The notes under the pieces: generated by a model
The model's input: the letters and a program-made list of their open reading frames with translations, nothing else
Told to the model about the DNA's origin: nothing
The model's database searches: none
Program-made: the position numbers and the translations under genes
In this document: in pieces, positions 17,505 to 26,120 of the stretch
Layout of the letters: each line of letters begins with the position of its first letter
Position numbering within the stretch: position 1 is the stretch's first letter
Source: Bacillus sp. T33-2
Lineage (GTDB): Bacteria > Bacillota > Bacilli > Bacillales > Cytobacillaceae
Direction of reading: 5' to 3'
DNA: 64,000 bases
Assembly (NCBI RefSeq): GCF_002860205.1
Contig: NZ_PGVB01000022.1
Coordinates: 62,001-126,000, forward strand

Positions 17505-17921
17505 TATCTTCGGTAATGACGAAGTAAACAGTGATGTGTTGACACGTCACTTACTACAGATCCAGTAAACTAATAAATGTAAACAACACCATTATTAGTG
17601 TAATTTTACACTTTTATTTCCGTGATTTCAATAACAAAAGGATTGATACTGTAACCCCAAGAAAGTTTCTCTCTCACAAGTCCGCTGATTTTAAATCATG
17701 ATGACATATGATTGCACAAAAGATCACTCTTTTTTTCAATAAAGAATTTTTACTATGAAAGTAATGGGAATGGACACAACGCTGATAGAGGATAACGGGG
17801 GGATGTTGCTGGTGACTGGTCAAAGTCTGTGCAGCGAATAAGAAGAAGGTTAAACTGTATATTTCTTTCCTGCTTCGTGAATGTTAACCTCTGATGACTA
17901 TTTTTGTATGGAGGTTTCTTT
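17505..17921. other. Intergenic region with an imperfect palindrome
   Basis: Divergent gap of 417 bases. The 20-base imperfect palindrome GTGATGTGTTGACACGTCAC at 17531-17550 (16 of 20 positions symmetric) could be an operator. I see no gene or known RNA here. Confidence 0.35.
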
Positions 17922-18269
17922 ATGGACGGAATGAGAGTAAGATTTGAAATTAAAAATTTATACTTGAGAGTCGGCAATGTCACCCGTGACAATGAAAGCT
18001 ATGTATTGCTAAGAGCATTTGACGATACCGATAATGAAATCGTTCTAGAATTGACCCATGAACAGGCAGGGTTTCTGGAAGATCAGTTTTATGCAGCGAA
18101 CCGCAGATGGGAACAACGGATTTCTTCGCCGGTGACAGTACCTGCGCAACCGAATGTCTATAGCTATCAAAATGAATACGGCAGTAATCAATATCCTCCT
18201 GTAAATCAATATAGTGCACGACCTGTCCAAAATGCATCGATGCCCAATCAAAACCCATTTATACTGTGA
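17922..18269 (+). CDS. Hypothetical protein with Tyr/Asn/Pro-rich tail
   Basis: 115 residues. The first 75 look like a compact globular domain (RVRFEIKNLYLRVGNVTRDNESYVLLRAF...), while the tail is rich in Y, N, Q and P (YSYQNEYGSNQYPPVNQYS), a composition seen in spore coat and surface proteins. TGGAGG eight bases before the ATG at 17922 fixes the start. No family recognised. Monocistronic, with the nested hairpin at 18363 downstream. Confidence 0.7.
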   Translation: MDGMRVRFEIKNLYLRVGNVTRDNESYVLLRAFDDTDNEIVLELTHEQAGFLEDQFYAANRRWEQRISSPVTVPAQPNVYSYQNEYGSNQYPPVNQYSARPVQNASMPNQNPFIL

Positions 18270-18362
18270 CGTCATGATTATGGGTGCAAGCTTTTTCATA
18301 CAGGCTAGATCCTCTACCATTGCTCGCCAAAACACTGGAACATATCTGAATCATTGCAAAAC

Positions 18363-18450
18363 AAAAAGAGCTGGAATGGAAGTGAACTGCACCTGCAAAT
18401 TTTAGACTGTGTCTAAAATCTGGGGTGCAGTTCAAAAGCAGCTCTTTTTT
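18363..18450. terminator. Nested hairpin made of IS-end-like inverted repeats
   Basis: Three stems are nested: AAAAAGAGCTG (18363-18373) with CAGCTCTTTTT (18439-18449); TGAACTGCACC (18383-18393) with GGTGCAGTTCA (18424-18434); and a nine- to ten-pair stem around ATTTTAGAC with a TGT loop. A T-run follows on the plus strand. The TGAACTGCACC ends resemble terminal repeats of IS3/IS150-type elements. It probably ends transcription from both convergent genes. Confidence 0.7.
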
Positions 18451-18463
18451 ATGTGTCGGATGA

Positions 18464-19306
18464 TTATCTTCTTATTCCAAAGTGGCGGAGTGCTTGTTTT
18501 AGGTCGCTGAATGTTTCTAGATGGCTGAGATCAAATCCCAAATTTATGGCTGTTTGGGCTACTTCCGGCCTGACTCCGGCTATTATAGAGTTTATTCCCA
18601 GTAAACGGATTACATCTGTTAACTGATATAGCTTGTGGGCAACTGATGTGTCTATATTGTTCATACCGGATACATCTATTACAAGATGTGCTATATTCTT
18701 TTCAGCACATTTTCCCGGAATGGTTTCAAATATAGATTCCGCACGTGCCTCATCAATAAGGCCAATCAGAGGTAAAACTGCAACATCGTCCATAACTGGG
18801 ATTATTGGACTGTTTATTTCATCAATGAGTTCCTGCTGCACAAGCAGCTTCTTCCTGGTTGCTAAGTAATAGCTCCTTGAAAATTGATTTGTTAATGTGT
18901 CCAAGGTTGTATGATAGACAGAACTCCACCTCAGAATATCCTGTTTGTGAATCTCTTCATGTTTTAATATGTATTCTTCGACAAAGTTCCAAATGACCCT
19001 TCTTGTCCTGCTGAGCGCTTCCAAAACTTCAAAGATGGGGGTGTCAAATTCCACTCTGCTTTTGACCACCACTTCTGTCCACTGCTCCATTTTCCGATTG
19101 AAAACTTCTTTATTTTCCAAAAAACCGCAGGCAATTGTATCAATAGTGTACATATGCTGCTCTTTCAATCTTTTCTGAACTGAAGCATCCGCATCTTTGG
19201 AATAGATGGAACCCTGTTTATACTCCCTTTCATTAAACCAGCGTTCACTGATGGTGTCTGAATTCTTTATAATAAAATTGTACAGCGCTTTATCTTTATC
19301 ACTCAT
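18464..19306 (-). CDS. RsbR-type stressosome protein with STAS domain
   Basis: 280 residues. The N-terminal part (1-140) is helical and resembles the non-heme globin-like sensor of RsbR paralogues. The C-terminal STAS domain (about 160-275) contains LVIDVSGMNNIDTSVAHKLYQL, with the Ser/Thr position phosphorylated by RsbT in relatives, and a second candidate threonine region near the domain start. Such proteins build the stressosome that controls sigma-B. GGGGGT precedes the ATG, and a sigma-B-like promoter lies just upstream. No rsbS or rsbT is in the window, so this is an orphan paralogue. Confidence 0.88.
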   Translation of the reverse strand: MSDKDKALYNFIIKNSDTISERWFNEREYKQGSIYSKDADASVQKRLKEQHMYTIDTIACGFLENKEVFNRKMEQWTEVVVKSRVEFDTPIFEVLEALSRTRRVIWNFVEEYILKHEEIHKQDILRWSSVYHTTLDTLTNQFSRSYYLATRKKLLVQQELIDEINSPIIPVMDDVAVLPLIGLIDEARAESIFETIPGKCAEKNIAHLVIDVSGMNNIDTSVAHKLYQLTDVIRLLGINSIIAGVRPEVAQTAINLGFDLSHLETFSDLKQALRHFGIRR

Positions 19307-19333
19307 TGTTTTACCCCCGACAAACGTTTAATC

Positions 19334-19359
19334 ATACCCATTATATCTTTTTATTTCAC
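19334..19359 (-). promoter_or_regulatory. Sigma-B-like promoter of the RsbR paralogue
   Basis: On the minus strand GTGAAA (19354-19359), 14 bases, then GGGTAT (19334-19339). The -10 is a perfect sigma-B consensus and the -35 matches GTTTAA at four of six. It lies about 28 bases before the start codon. Confidence 0.5.
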
Positions 19360-19390
19360 TGAAAATAAAGGAATGACCCTTCATTTGCCA

Positions 19391-19418
19391 AAAGAAAAGG
19401 AGCCGCGACAGCAGCTCC
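19391..19418 (-). terminator. Terminator of the lysozyme-like gene
   Basis: On the minus strand GGAGCTGC and GCGGCTCC pair around TGTC and are followed by TTTTCTTTT. It lies 66 bases after the stop of the gene at 19484. Confidence 0.8.
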
Positions 19419-19483
19419 CTCTTGTCGTTGATATTCCTGTTCTCTATGTAGGGCTAATCGAGATCACTCATATTCTCCCTGCC

Positions 19484-20182
19484 CTATAACGACCCTTCTA
19501 TTGTTAATTTGCCGGCGTAGTTTGGATTGCTTACAGTAATCGTTTCAATATTTTTTGTTACTTTTGTGGTGTATGTATAGTCCCCATAACAATACGGATA
19601 GCGAAAGTTCTGTTTGTCTCCACCACAATTGTAGGTGTTCGGTTTTTTTTGTACTTGCATCATAGAGAAATTTTTGGCGATCTCCTCTGTATGTTTCCCT
19701 CCGTTTGCCGCTACATAATCGATATAGCCTATTCCCATGTTATAAGCTTGGATAATCGTTTGGAAATCAACTTTTTTCTGCTGGCCATAAGTGACTGTAC
19801 GCTGAAAATGTTTAACACCTTGTTTGATGCTTTGCTCTGGGTCATTGATGGTGTTGGGAGGCAACCCGGCAGATTCTGAAGCTTGCATTGGATCTCCGCC
19901 CTTCCCCTTACTTTCCTGCTGCATAATTGCAGATAGCACCACCGTATATTCTTCAAGATTGACCAATTTCAATTCTCTTTGGAGCAGAGGTGTATATTTT
20001 TGGACGTCACCAGCCAAAACGTGTTCAACAGGTGAAAATGCTTTTTCCTGATCTTGAATAAATAATTGTATTGATTTATCAATTATGATAAAGGCGAACA
20101 GGACTGAGAATACTACCAGGACAATATTAAAATTTCGTTGAATTTTCTTCTTCTGTTTAGGACTCTTCGGTGTGCGTTTCAT
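19484..20182 (-). CDS. Lysozyme-like cell wall hydrolase, membrane anchored
   Basis: 232 residues with a basic N-terminus and one membrane helix (about 19-40), then an external lysozyme-like domain similar to the N-terminal muramidase of CwlT-type proteins. The likely catalytic glutamate is in LSAIMQQESKGKGGD, followed by QASESAG and IIQAYNMGIGYIDY, which are typical. It should cleave the glycan strands. Such proteins often belong to conjugative elements, but no other conjugation gene is here. Strong own terminator. Confidence 0.87.
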   Translation of the reverse strand: MKRTPKSPKQKKKIQRNFNIVLVVFSVLFAFIIIDKSIQLFIQDQEKAFSPVEHVLAGDVQKYTPLLQRELKLVNLEEYTVVLSAIMQQESKGKGGDPMQASESAGLPPNTINDPEQSIKQGVKHFQRTVTYGQQKKVDFQTIIQAYNMGIGYIDYVAANGGKHTEEIAKNFSMMQVQKKPNTYNCGGDKQNFRYPYCYGDYTYTTKVTKNIETITVSNPNYAGKLTIEGSL

Positions 20183-20611
20183 ATGCTCTCTCCAATAATC
20201 TTCTCTGTATCACATTATAATAGATTCATTGTGTACAAAGATATTAAAAATACTTAATTGAAAAGTTTTGGCGAATAATATAAACGTCATAAATAACAGA
20301 ACATCTGGATTAATGATTCAACTTATATAAAGATTAAGTTGAAGGAGTTGGTCATTATGGATTCTCGGTCTGCTGTCCTTTATTGGAGATGTTCTAGCGG
20401 CATGGGCAATGGCCTGGGGTTTTGTCCATGTTAAATTTGAAAACAACTAGTTTTCTTCTTCATTCGGGATAATCATTTTTTGGTTAGTCTTTTTTTGTTA
20501 GCAAGCTGCCAGGATATTCAAGTATGAAAACAACTCGGTATATGTTTTCATCCGGACTAATGCAAGCTACGTTAGTTTAACAAGAAAAGCCGCTGGAATC
20601 GGTGATGCCCC
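20183..20611. other. Intergenic region with a frame-disrupted short ORF
   Basis: At 20343 AAGGAG is followed by an ATG whose frame ends after 25 codons without protein character. One base later a second frame reads ILGLLSFIGDVLAAWAMAWGFVHVK to TAG at about 20451, which looks like a small membrane protein. A single-base change at the start would join them. No other feature seen. Confidence 0.3.
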
Positions 20612-20823
20612 CTAATTAAATAGGTTCGCAATAATGATGAAAATAATAGTTGAAAAAAAGAAACCAATAAAGAAATAACCAAAATACCTTAATGTTTTAG
20701 GCAATGATTTCAGATCTACATCAGTCGGGTAACCCTCAATGGTTCGCATATGTTCCATGGCATCGTTAATGGATTTTTTATCGGCCTCGCATAACCCTCC
20801 TCAATCTCCAAATCCACCTTCAT
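20612..20823 (-). pseudogene. Small membrane protein gene with probable frameshift
   Basis: The frame from an internal ATG at 20758 to 20612 encodes 48 residues, MEHMRTIEGYPTDVDLKSL and a C-terminal membrane helix ending FIIIANLFN. Upstream the same frame stays protein-like (EADKKSINDA) but has no start, while a neighbouring frame starts MKVDLEIEEGYA from an ATG at 20823. Inserting one base near 20788 joins both into a 70-residue protein. Either a frameshifted gene or a 48-residue protein starting internally. Confidence 0.5.
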
Positions 20824-20984
20824 CCATATTATACCATTCAACAGAATGATCAGAATAGCATTTGTATCTGGAATACCGCTTTGTGTTGAGATTTTTTGCA
20901 ATTTTAAAAAAGTGAATGAATATCTTTTTATATCATGTTAGATTCGAACTGTACAAAAATTAATACAGAAAGGAAAAAGATAAT

Positions 20985-21440
20985 ATGAACATTAAAGTCG
21001 AAACTGTTCCAAAATATCGTATTGGGTATGTGCGGCAAGTCGGTCCATATGGTCCTGTCAACATCCAAGCAATGGAAAGGTTAAAAACATGGGCTAAGGA
21101 GAACAATCTACTTGATGAATCGGCAATAATGCTCGGAATCCCGCAAGATAACCCGAAAACGACAATTCCTGAAAACTGCAGATATGATGCTTGCATTGTA
21201 ATTCCAGACGATTGCCAAATTGATAGTTCAATTAGCGAAGCTGAACTACCAGCTGGAGATTATCTTATTTTCAAAGTAAAACATACAGCGGAAGATATTC
21301 AAAAAGCATGGGCTGAAATTTTACCAGCAATACAAAACCGCGGATACCAAATTGACGATAAACCAATAATTGAGAGATATAGTAGCGAGATGATTTACAA
21401 CCATTTTTGTGAAATATGTGTACCTGTAAAACCATTATAG
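20985..21440 (+). CDS. GyrI-like / effector-binding domain protein
   Basis: 151 residues of the AraC-effector-binding (SbmC/GyrI, SOUL-like) fold. The N-terminus VETVPKYRIGYVRQVGPYGPV carries the typical pattern, and the second half of the pseudo-repeat includes PAGDYLIFKVKHTAEDIQKAW. Family members bind small hydrophobic ligands or protect gyrase. There is no DNA-binding domain. AAAGGAAAAAG precedes the ATG. Function here is open. Confidence 0.82.
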   Translation: MNIKVETVPKYRIGYVRQVGPYGPVNIQAMERLKTWAKENNLLDESAIMLGIPQDNPKTTIPENCRYDACIVIPDDCQIDSSISEAELPAGDYLIFKVKHTAEDIQKAWAEILPAIQNRGYQIDDKPIIERYSSEMIYNHFCEICVPVKPL

Positions 21441-21459
21441 ATTTGATTTGTTTACCAAC

Positions 21460-21899
21460 GAAAGCCGGGGTAGTTTTTCGTCCCCGGCGATTTAACATTA
21501 TAGTGGCAGTAATGTTTGTTTCTTCTCTGTATTCGTGATCCAATAAGTACACTGGAGGGTTATCGCCCTCATTTATATTGATGGCATAAGGTTTTCCAAT
21601 GCCGATTTCTACTCCAATACAAATATCACCCTTTTCTAATACTGCACATCCTGGAACCGCTAAAGTACATTCCTCGATTATATTTGCAGATTAAACTGTT
21701 CTTCAACTTCGGCCTCAACAGGAACAATTAAAGTGCTGGAACAGATAGGCATGTTCAGGATTAATGATGTAAGCCAGGGAGGAATAATATCACCCAAATT
21801 CGATTTGGTTTCATGTATTTCCCTTTCAGTAGCAACCCTTGTTGTGATTCCACATCTGTTAATCATTTCTTTAGCTGCTGCATATAACGTAGTGTTCAC
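21460..21899 (-). pseudogene. Frameshifted SMI1/KNR4 (SUKH)-like gene
   Basis: A GTG with GGGGGAGA upstream starts a 73-codon frame (NTTLYAAAKEMINRCG, then LGDIIPPWLTSLILNMPICS) that stops at 21678. Another frame takes over at once: IIEECTLAVPGCAVLEKGDI, then CIGVEIGIGKPYAINI and NEGDNPPVYLLDHEYREETN. This order and the GDxCIG...NEGDNPPVY pattern are those of SMI1/KNR4 proteins, many of which are immunity proteins to polymorphic or contact-dependent toxins. One indel near 21680 separates the halves, and the 3' end runs into the neighbour. No toxin gene is visible nearby. Confidence 0.6.
21464..21488 (+). terminator. GC-rich hairpin after the GyrI-like gene
   Basis: GCCGGGG and CCCCGGC pair around an 11-base loop, 24 bases after the stop. 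The T-run after the stem is weak (GATTT), so termination is probable but not certain. Confidence 0.45.
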
Positions 21900-22000
21900 C
21901 TATATCTCCCCCGCAAGTTTCATGAAATTCTGCGCCAGCAGGCAGCTTTACTGGATACACTTGTTTGCTTGCCCTTTGGCTCAGTTTCCCTTTAACTCAC

Positions 22001-22018
22001 TCAGTCAGTCAGTCAGTC
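22001..22018. repeat. Tetranucleotide repeat (TCAG)n
   Basis: TCAG is repeated four and a half times just beyond the stop of the M1-like gene. It is outside any coding frame I support. Confidence 0.8.
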
Positions 22019-22040
22019 TGGTTTCTATTACTCAGTTACA

Positions 22041-23756
22041 CTATAACTTAATAGAATCATCAAGCTCTGAAACCGAATGTGGATCGAAAAAAAGCCAATC
22101 AGTAAATTTGGCGTAATCTATATTAAAGTAGCTTTTTGTGAACCGCATGAATTCTTGTGTCGTCACTTTTTTGTAAGAATACGTTTGATAATAGTCAGAT
22201 AAGAACTGTAAAGCCACCATGTCCGCGCCACACGGTTTGATTGCTTCCCATAACAATATAGCTGGCTTGGCCTGTACATGCCCTACTATCCCTCCTAATG
22301 AACCTAAGTAATTTTCAATCGGAAGATTTGACTTAAAAGCATTTTCTCTTGGCTCAATAAACTCGTAATATTCACTTGCAAAAGCAAAGCTTTCCTGTTC
22401 ACTTTTCTGTTTTTCGGAGAGAAAGAACAGTGAAGTGCTTAATTCTGACAATCCGTCATTTAGCCAGGCATCTGTATGCCGGTCAATGTTGACAGGCCCA
22501 TAAAACCATTGTTGGGCTATTTCGTGTACTAAAGCATGCTCTAAGCTTTCCTCCACGGAGATATACTGGTTTTCTACAGGTTTGTTACTTCCGGGTAAAA
22601 CAATTACACCGGGATAGTTCCCTGTTTGGCTATCAGTTATAACCAAATCAAGCTGCTTATAAGGATATTTCCCTATATTATTTTCAAAAAATGCGAGCGC
22701 TTCTGACGCTGTCTGAATCATTCCATCAATCTTCTCATGATGTTGCGGCATGGCAAAGGCACGAAGCTGGATATCATTGACCTTCGTTTCTTTCATGGCG
22801 TGTCCATCGAGAAGCATGATAAACATTTCCTTCAGCTGTGTACCTGATACACTGCCTTTGCTTTTTGCACCGGGTGGATCGGAATCGGAAGAAGAAACAA
22901 GCTGGAGGTTTTTAGATAAGTCATAGCTTAATTCAATGGGTGAATGATCCACCGTATATGAATCTTTTTCCTTGATATATGGATTAAAGATCCATTCATT
23001 TTGGAAATTTGGAAGCATGGGATGCCATTGGAGTAAATTATAATTCCCATTTTCACGCAATAAATAAGGAATAGAAAACGTGTAGTGTATATCCGCAGTG
23101 GCTGATTGCCCGGTTTGGATTGCATTTTGAAGAGTCAATATGAGAGACTGTCCGGTAAGTTCATACTGTACAGGATTGCCGTTAACTTTAACTTCTTGAA
23201 GATTTATTTCTCCACCACGCGTGTTTTTGAGGCATTCATCCACTGCCCACGAAAGCACTTTCCTGTAACATTTCTCTTGGGACATTTTAAGCATCTGGTT
23301 CGGGTGGAAAAAAAACATGATTTGCATCCAGTTCTTATCAGAAGTATTTTTAATCTGTATAGAAGCATCTGCCTCAAATTGATTATCCCCAGTCATTTTC
23401 AGCTGCAGCTTGTATTCTGCATTACTCCCAGTTTTCATTTCCTCTGGTTTAAAACCTGCTTCAAGGCCTGGTGTCCGTAGTGGCGGTTCAGCTGTCGCGG
23501 TGGATTCTTCTGCTTCTGTTGCCGTTTCAGGGTTTGTAATCTTTTCTGAAAGCTGCGGTCGTTCATTTTCCCCCTCTGTAACGGCAATTAGAACAGCTGC
23601 GAAGATCCCGGTCACAAGAAGGAAAAAAGCCGCTAGAAGATATCTGTTCCAAGATCTTCTTTTTGTGGGCGTATTCCTTATTTTTATCGTTTCTTTTCGT
23701 TCTGGAGTTGGGTTAAGTGCACTCAGGTCTTGATTAACCAAATCAAATTTCCCCAT
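22041..23756 (-). CDS. M1-like metallopeptidase with altered zinc ligands, membrane anchored
   Basis: 571 residues with one N-terminal membrane helix (about 40-59), a Glu/Thr-rich linker and an M1-type extracellular part. The peptidase motif reads H411-E-I-A-Q415-Q-W-F instead of HEIAHQWF, and the third ligand position in WLND434G is Asp instead of Glu, exactly 19 residues after Q415. So two of three zinc ligands differ. The rest of the domain is conserved in pattern (YPGVIVLPG, DAWLNDGLSELS). It is likely an inactive or unusual relative with a binding or sensing role. AGAAGGGGG precedes the ATG. No frame damage is seen. Confidence 0.82.
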   Translation of the reverse strand: MGKFDLVNQDLSALNPTPERKETIKIRNTPTKRRSWNRYLLAAFFLLVTGIFAAVLIAVTEGENERPQLSEKITNPETATEAEESTATAEPPLRTPGLEAGFKPEEMKTGSNAEYKLQLKMTGDNQFEADASIQIKNTSDKNWMQIMFFFHPNQMLKMSQEKCYRKVLSWAVDECLKNTRGGEINLQEVKVNGNPVQYELTGQSLILTLQNAIQTGQSATADIHYTFSIPYLLRENGNYNLLQWHPMLPNFQNEWIFNPYIKEKDSYTVDHSPIELSYDLSKNLQLVSSSDSDPPGAKSKGSVSGTQLKEMFIMLLDGHAMKETKVNDIQLRAFAMPQHHEKIDGMIQTASEALAFFENNIGKYPYKQLDLVITDSQTGNYPGVIVLPGSNKPVENQYISVEESLEHALVHEIAQQWFYGPVNIDRHTDAWLNDGLSELSTSLFFLSEKQKSEQESFAFASEYYEFIEPRENAFKSNLPIENYLGSLGGIVGHVQAKPAILLWEAIKPCGADMVALQFLSDYYQTYSYKKVTTQEFMRFTKSYFNIDYAKFTDWLFFDPHSVSELDDSIKL

Positions 23757-24235
23757 AGATATCCCCCTTCTACAGATTACTAGCCGCCATATTTATTTAG
23801 TGTAAGGCTGCCAATGTCTTCATAACCCTCTACTAATTTTCAGCTCCACTGCTGATCAAGTCTATTTTCTATTCGAGTCTGGATAGCAACAGAAAGCGAA
23901 AGAACCGTTAGAATGCAATAAAATCCGCATTAACATGAATATTTTACCATTTATAAGGTATAAACAATTAAGATTTCACAATATTCATATAAATAAGGCC
24001 GATTCAAACCTATAAATATTTGACCGTCTAAGTCCTCAGCCTAAATATCAATTCCAACTACACTATGGTCTTTTTCATCACTAACTATAATCACTCTTTC
24101 TGGAAAATACACTAAAAAACTGGTTCAAACCTTACTCATTTCATTTAAAAAACATTTGAATCCATTCTTATAATACTTGTTTCTCCATTGTCTTCAGGTG
24201 CAGGGATGAGTTATTGCTTGGTTTTCAACAACATC
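23757..24235. other. Intergenic region with small coding scraps
   Basis: AT-rich. On the minus strand a 20-codon scrap near 24045-24120 reads VYFPERVIIVSDEKDHSVVG before TAG, with no start and no ribosome binding site; it may be a gene remnant. Nothing else is supported. Confidence 0.35.
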
Positions 24236-25084
24236 TTAGCACCAGTGATCAGGAATCCTGACATGAGGTGGCAATTTAGTGCTTACATCGCCCTCAGCCG
24301 AGTTCACTTGCGCCTGGGTTAGAAAGATACTACCTGTGAGATTGGCACCACTTAAATCAGCGTCCCTGAAATCGGCACCAATAACATCAGCATGTCTGAT
24401 GTCAGCTTCTCTTAGGTCCGCTGCTATAAGCAATGTTCCCCTAAAGTCAGCTCCCCTAAGGTCGGCTCCTCTTAAATTTGCCCCTATAAGATCACTTCTC
24501 TTGCTTATTTTATTGCGATGATTTTTGTTTTTCTTAGGCGGTACATGTGCGCGTACTAGCTCGCTTGTGCGCATTAGTAATTCATTAACTACCACTCTGT
24601 GGGCTGGAACATTTAAGCTGATGATGGATTTTGGACTAAGATTAGTCAGAAATACTGTCTCTTCTATTACGGCCTTTAAATCACTGTAAACTGGTTGAGT
24701 TTCTTCTAAACCAATCGCTTCATTTAAGTAATAGAGCATTTCATGAAGCTGCTGCATGATCGGAAATACATCAAACATTTCCTTCGCTAACGATGGGTTA
24801 TCCCGCCAATCAATTCCATCATAGGTAACTTGCGATACCTTTTGGCCTGCACCAAAACATTCATATACAGCACAGCCACGGAAACCTTTGTTTCTGAGAT
24901 CATGATGAATACCACAACGATAATCTGGTTGCAGGTTTTGGCAAGGAATACCTCCATCTTTATCAAACGCAAAGTCCGCAGATTTTGCATATGGCAACGA
25001 CACACAGCACAGGCCAAAACAATTTTCACAGTCTGCACTTAAATCATTTCGACTTTTATCGGTATTTATTAGTTGATTAGGCAA
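24236..25084 (-). CDS. Pentapeptide-repeat protein with Cys-rich N-terminus
   Basis: 282 residues. The N-terminal part contains CENCFGLCC and further cysteines (PCQNLQPDYRCGIH, GCAVYECFG), which could bind a metal. The C-terminal part (about 195-262) is a run of A(D/N)Lxx pentapeptides, which folds as a right-handed beta-helix; some such proteins mimic DNA and protect gyrase. It starts at TTG with AAGGAAG upstream. The two-part layout is seen in several Bacillus proteins of unknown role. Confidence 0.87.
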   Translation of the reverse strand: MPNQLINTDKSRNDLSADCENCFGLCCVSLPYAKSADFAFDKDGGIPCQNLQPDYRCGIHHDLRNKGFRGCAVYECFGAGQKVSQVTYDGIDWRDNPSLAKEMFDVFPIMQQLHEMLYYLNEAIGLEETQPVYSDLKAVIEETVFLTNLSPKSIISLNVPAHRVVVNELLMRTSELVRAHVPPKKNKNHRNKISKRSDLIGANLRGADLRGADFRGTLLIAADLREADIRHADVIGADFRDADLSGANLTGSIFLTQAQVNSAEGDVSTKLPPHVRIPDHWC

Positions 25085-25206
25085 TACTTACACTTCCTTT
25101 AATAATGCAAGATGAATAAAAATGTTTCTTCTCACATTATAGTAGCATTAGACAATTTGCTCAGACAAAGTGTCCTGCCCTTCTACATGCATGAACCGTT
25201 GTAATA

Positions 25207-25752
25207 CTATGAAATTAAATCACTGAGCCGGATTCTCCAAATCATATGGTCATACCCCAAGCCCCAATAGTCCTGCAATAAATAATCTGGTTCTCCAAAT
25301 TTCTTTTTCCAGATTTTTTGGGCGCTTCTATATCCACTATCCAAACAAAATTCACCTATGCCCCGTTTATGCAAAGAACGATAAATTGTGTTCAATAGCA
25401 AATTGCCAACCCCTTGCCTTTGGTAATCTGGATGGACAAAAACCGTACCTACCTCAACAAGGGCTGCTAGAGCATTATTTGTGCAATGGCTGATGAGGTT
25501 GCTGGCCGGACCGTATTCGATTGAACCAATGATTTTATCACTATCCAAAGCAATTAAAAAATAACGGTCTTCCCCTTTACTTTGAAAGTCACGTTCTAGG
25601 TATATATGCTTCTCTTTGATTTCCTCTTCTATATCATCCAGCTTATCACCTATGCCTTCTTTAGCAAAGATGTCAGTGATCACATTCCTGAAAAAGGTGT
25701 GTAACTCTTCAACGTCCTCAATGCTTGGTCTTCTGACCTCAACTTTTGGCAC
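25207..25752 (-). CDS. GNAT-family N-acetyltransferase
   Basis: 181 residues with the GNAT fold. Motif A is VEVGTVFVHPDYQRQGVGNLLL, containing the QRQGVG acetyl-CoA loop. I place the start at a GTG (VPKVEVRRPS) because GGAGGTG lies six bases before it; an in-frame GTG eight codons earlier has no comparable site. The substrate cannot be inferred. Single gene. Confidence 0.85.
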   Translation of the reverse strand: MPKVEVRRPSIEDVEELHTFFRNVITDIFAKEGIGDKLDDIEEEIKEKHIYLERDFQSKGEDRYFLIALDSDKIIGSIEYGPASNLISHCTNNALAALVEVGTVFVHPDYQRQGVGNLLLNTIYRSLHKRGIGEFCLDSGYRSAQKIWKKKFGEPDYLLQDYWGLGYDHMIWRIRLSDLIS

Positions 25753-25885
25753 CTGGAGCACCTCCAAACTTTTCACAGAACATATTATTTATATATCATT
25801 CCCGGTTAAAATAGGCGTCACATTTGGAGCTCTATCTTCAAATAGAAATGACAGTAAAGCATAGCAGTGCTGACACAAAGCTGGC

Positions 25886-26115
25886 CTATCCTGCAAGCTT
25901 GGATGCTTCGATCAGCTGTTTCTTTACTGAAAATAACCACTCTTGTTCCAGCTTTAAAAACCCTAATCCGTCATTTGCATCTCCAATTTCCTTTTGTGCC
26001 GTTTTGACTATATTTCAGTGCTTCTTTGTAGTTATAGGAGTTGCGATAACAACCCCTTGTGGTTCACATATTATTAGCTGTCCATCCTCGTTTGATAAAT
26101 CCGACAGGGTATTTC
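25886..26115 (-). pseudogene. Decayed coding remnant after the beta-propeller gene
   Basis: One frame reads GRNTLSDLSNEDGQLIICEP and QGVVIATPITTKK, meets TGA, then continues in the same frame as NIVKTAQKEIGDANDGLGFL and KLEQEWLFSVKKQLIEASKL to TAG. Composition and length suggest a 5'-truncated gene with one nonsense change. I recognise no family. Confidence 0.4.
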
Positions 26116-26120
26116 TTCCA

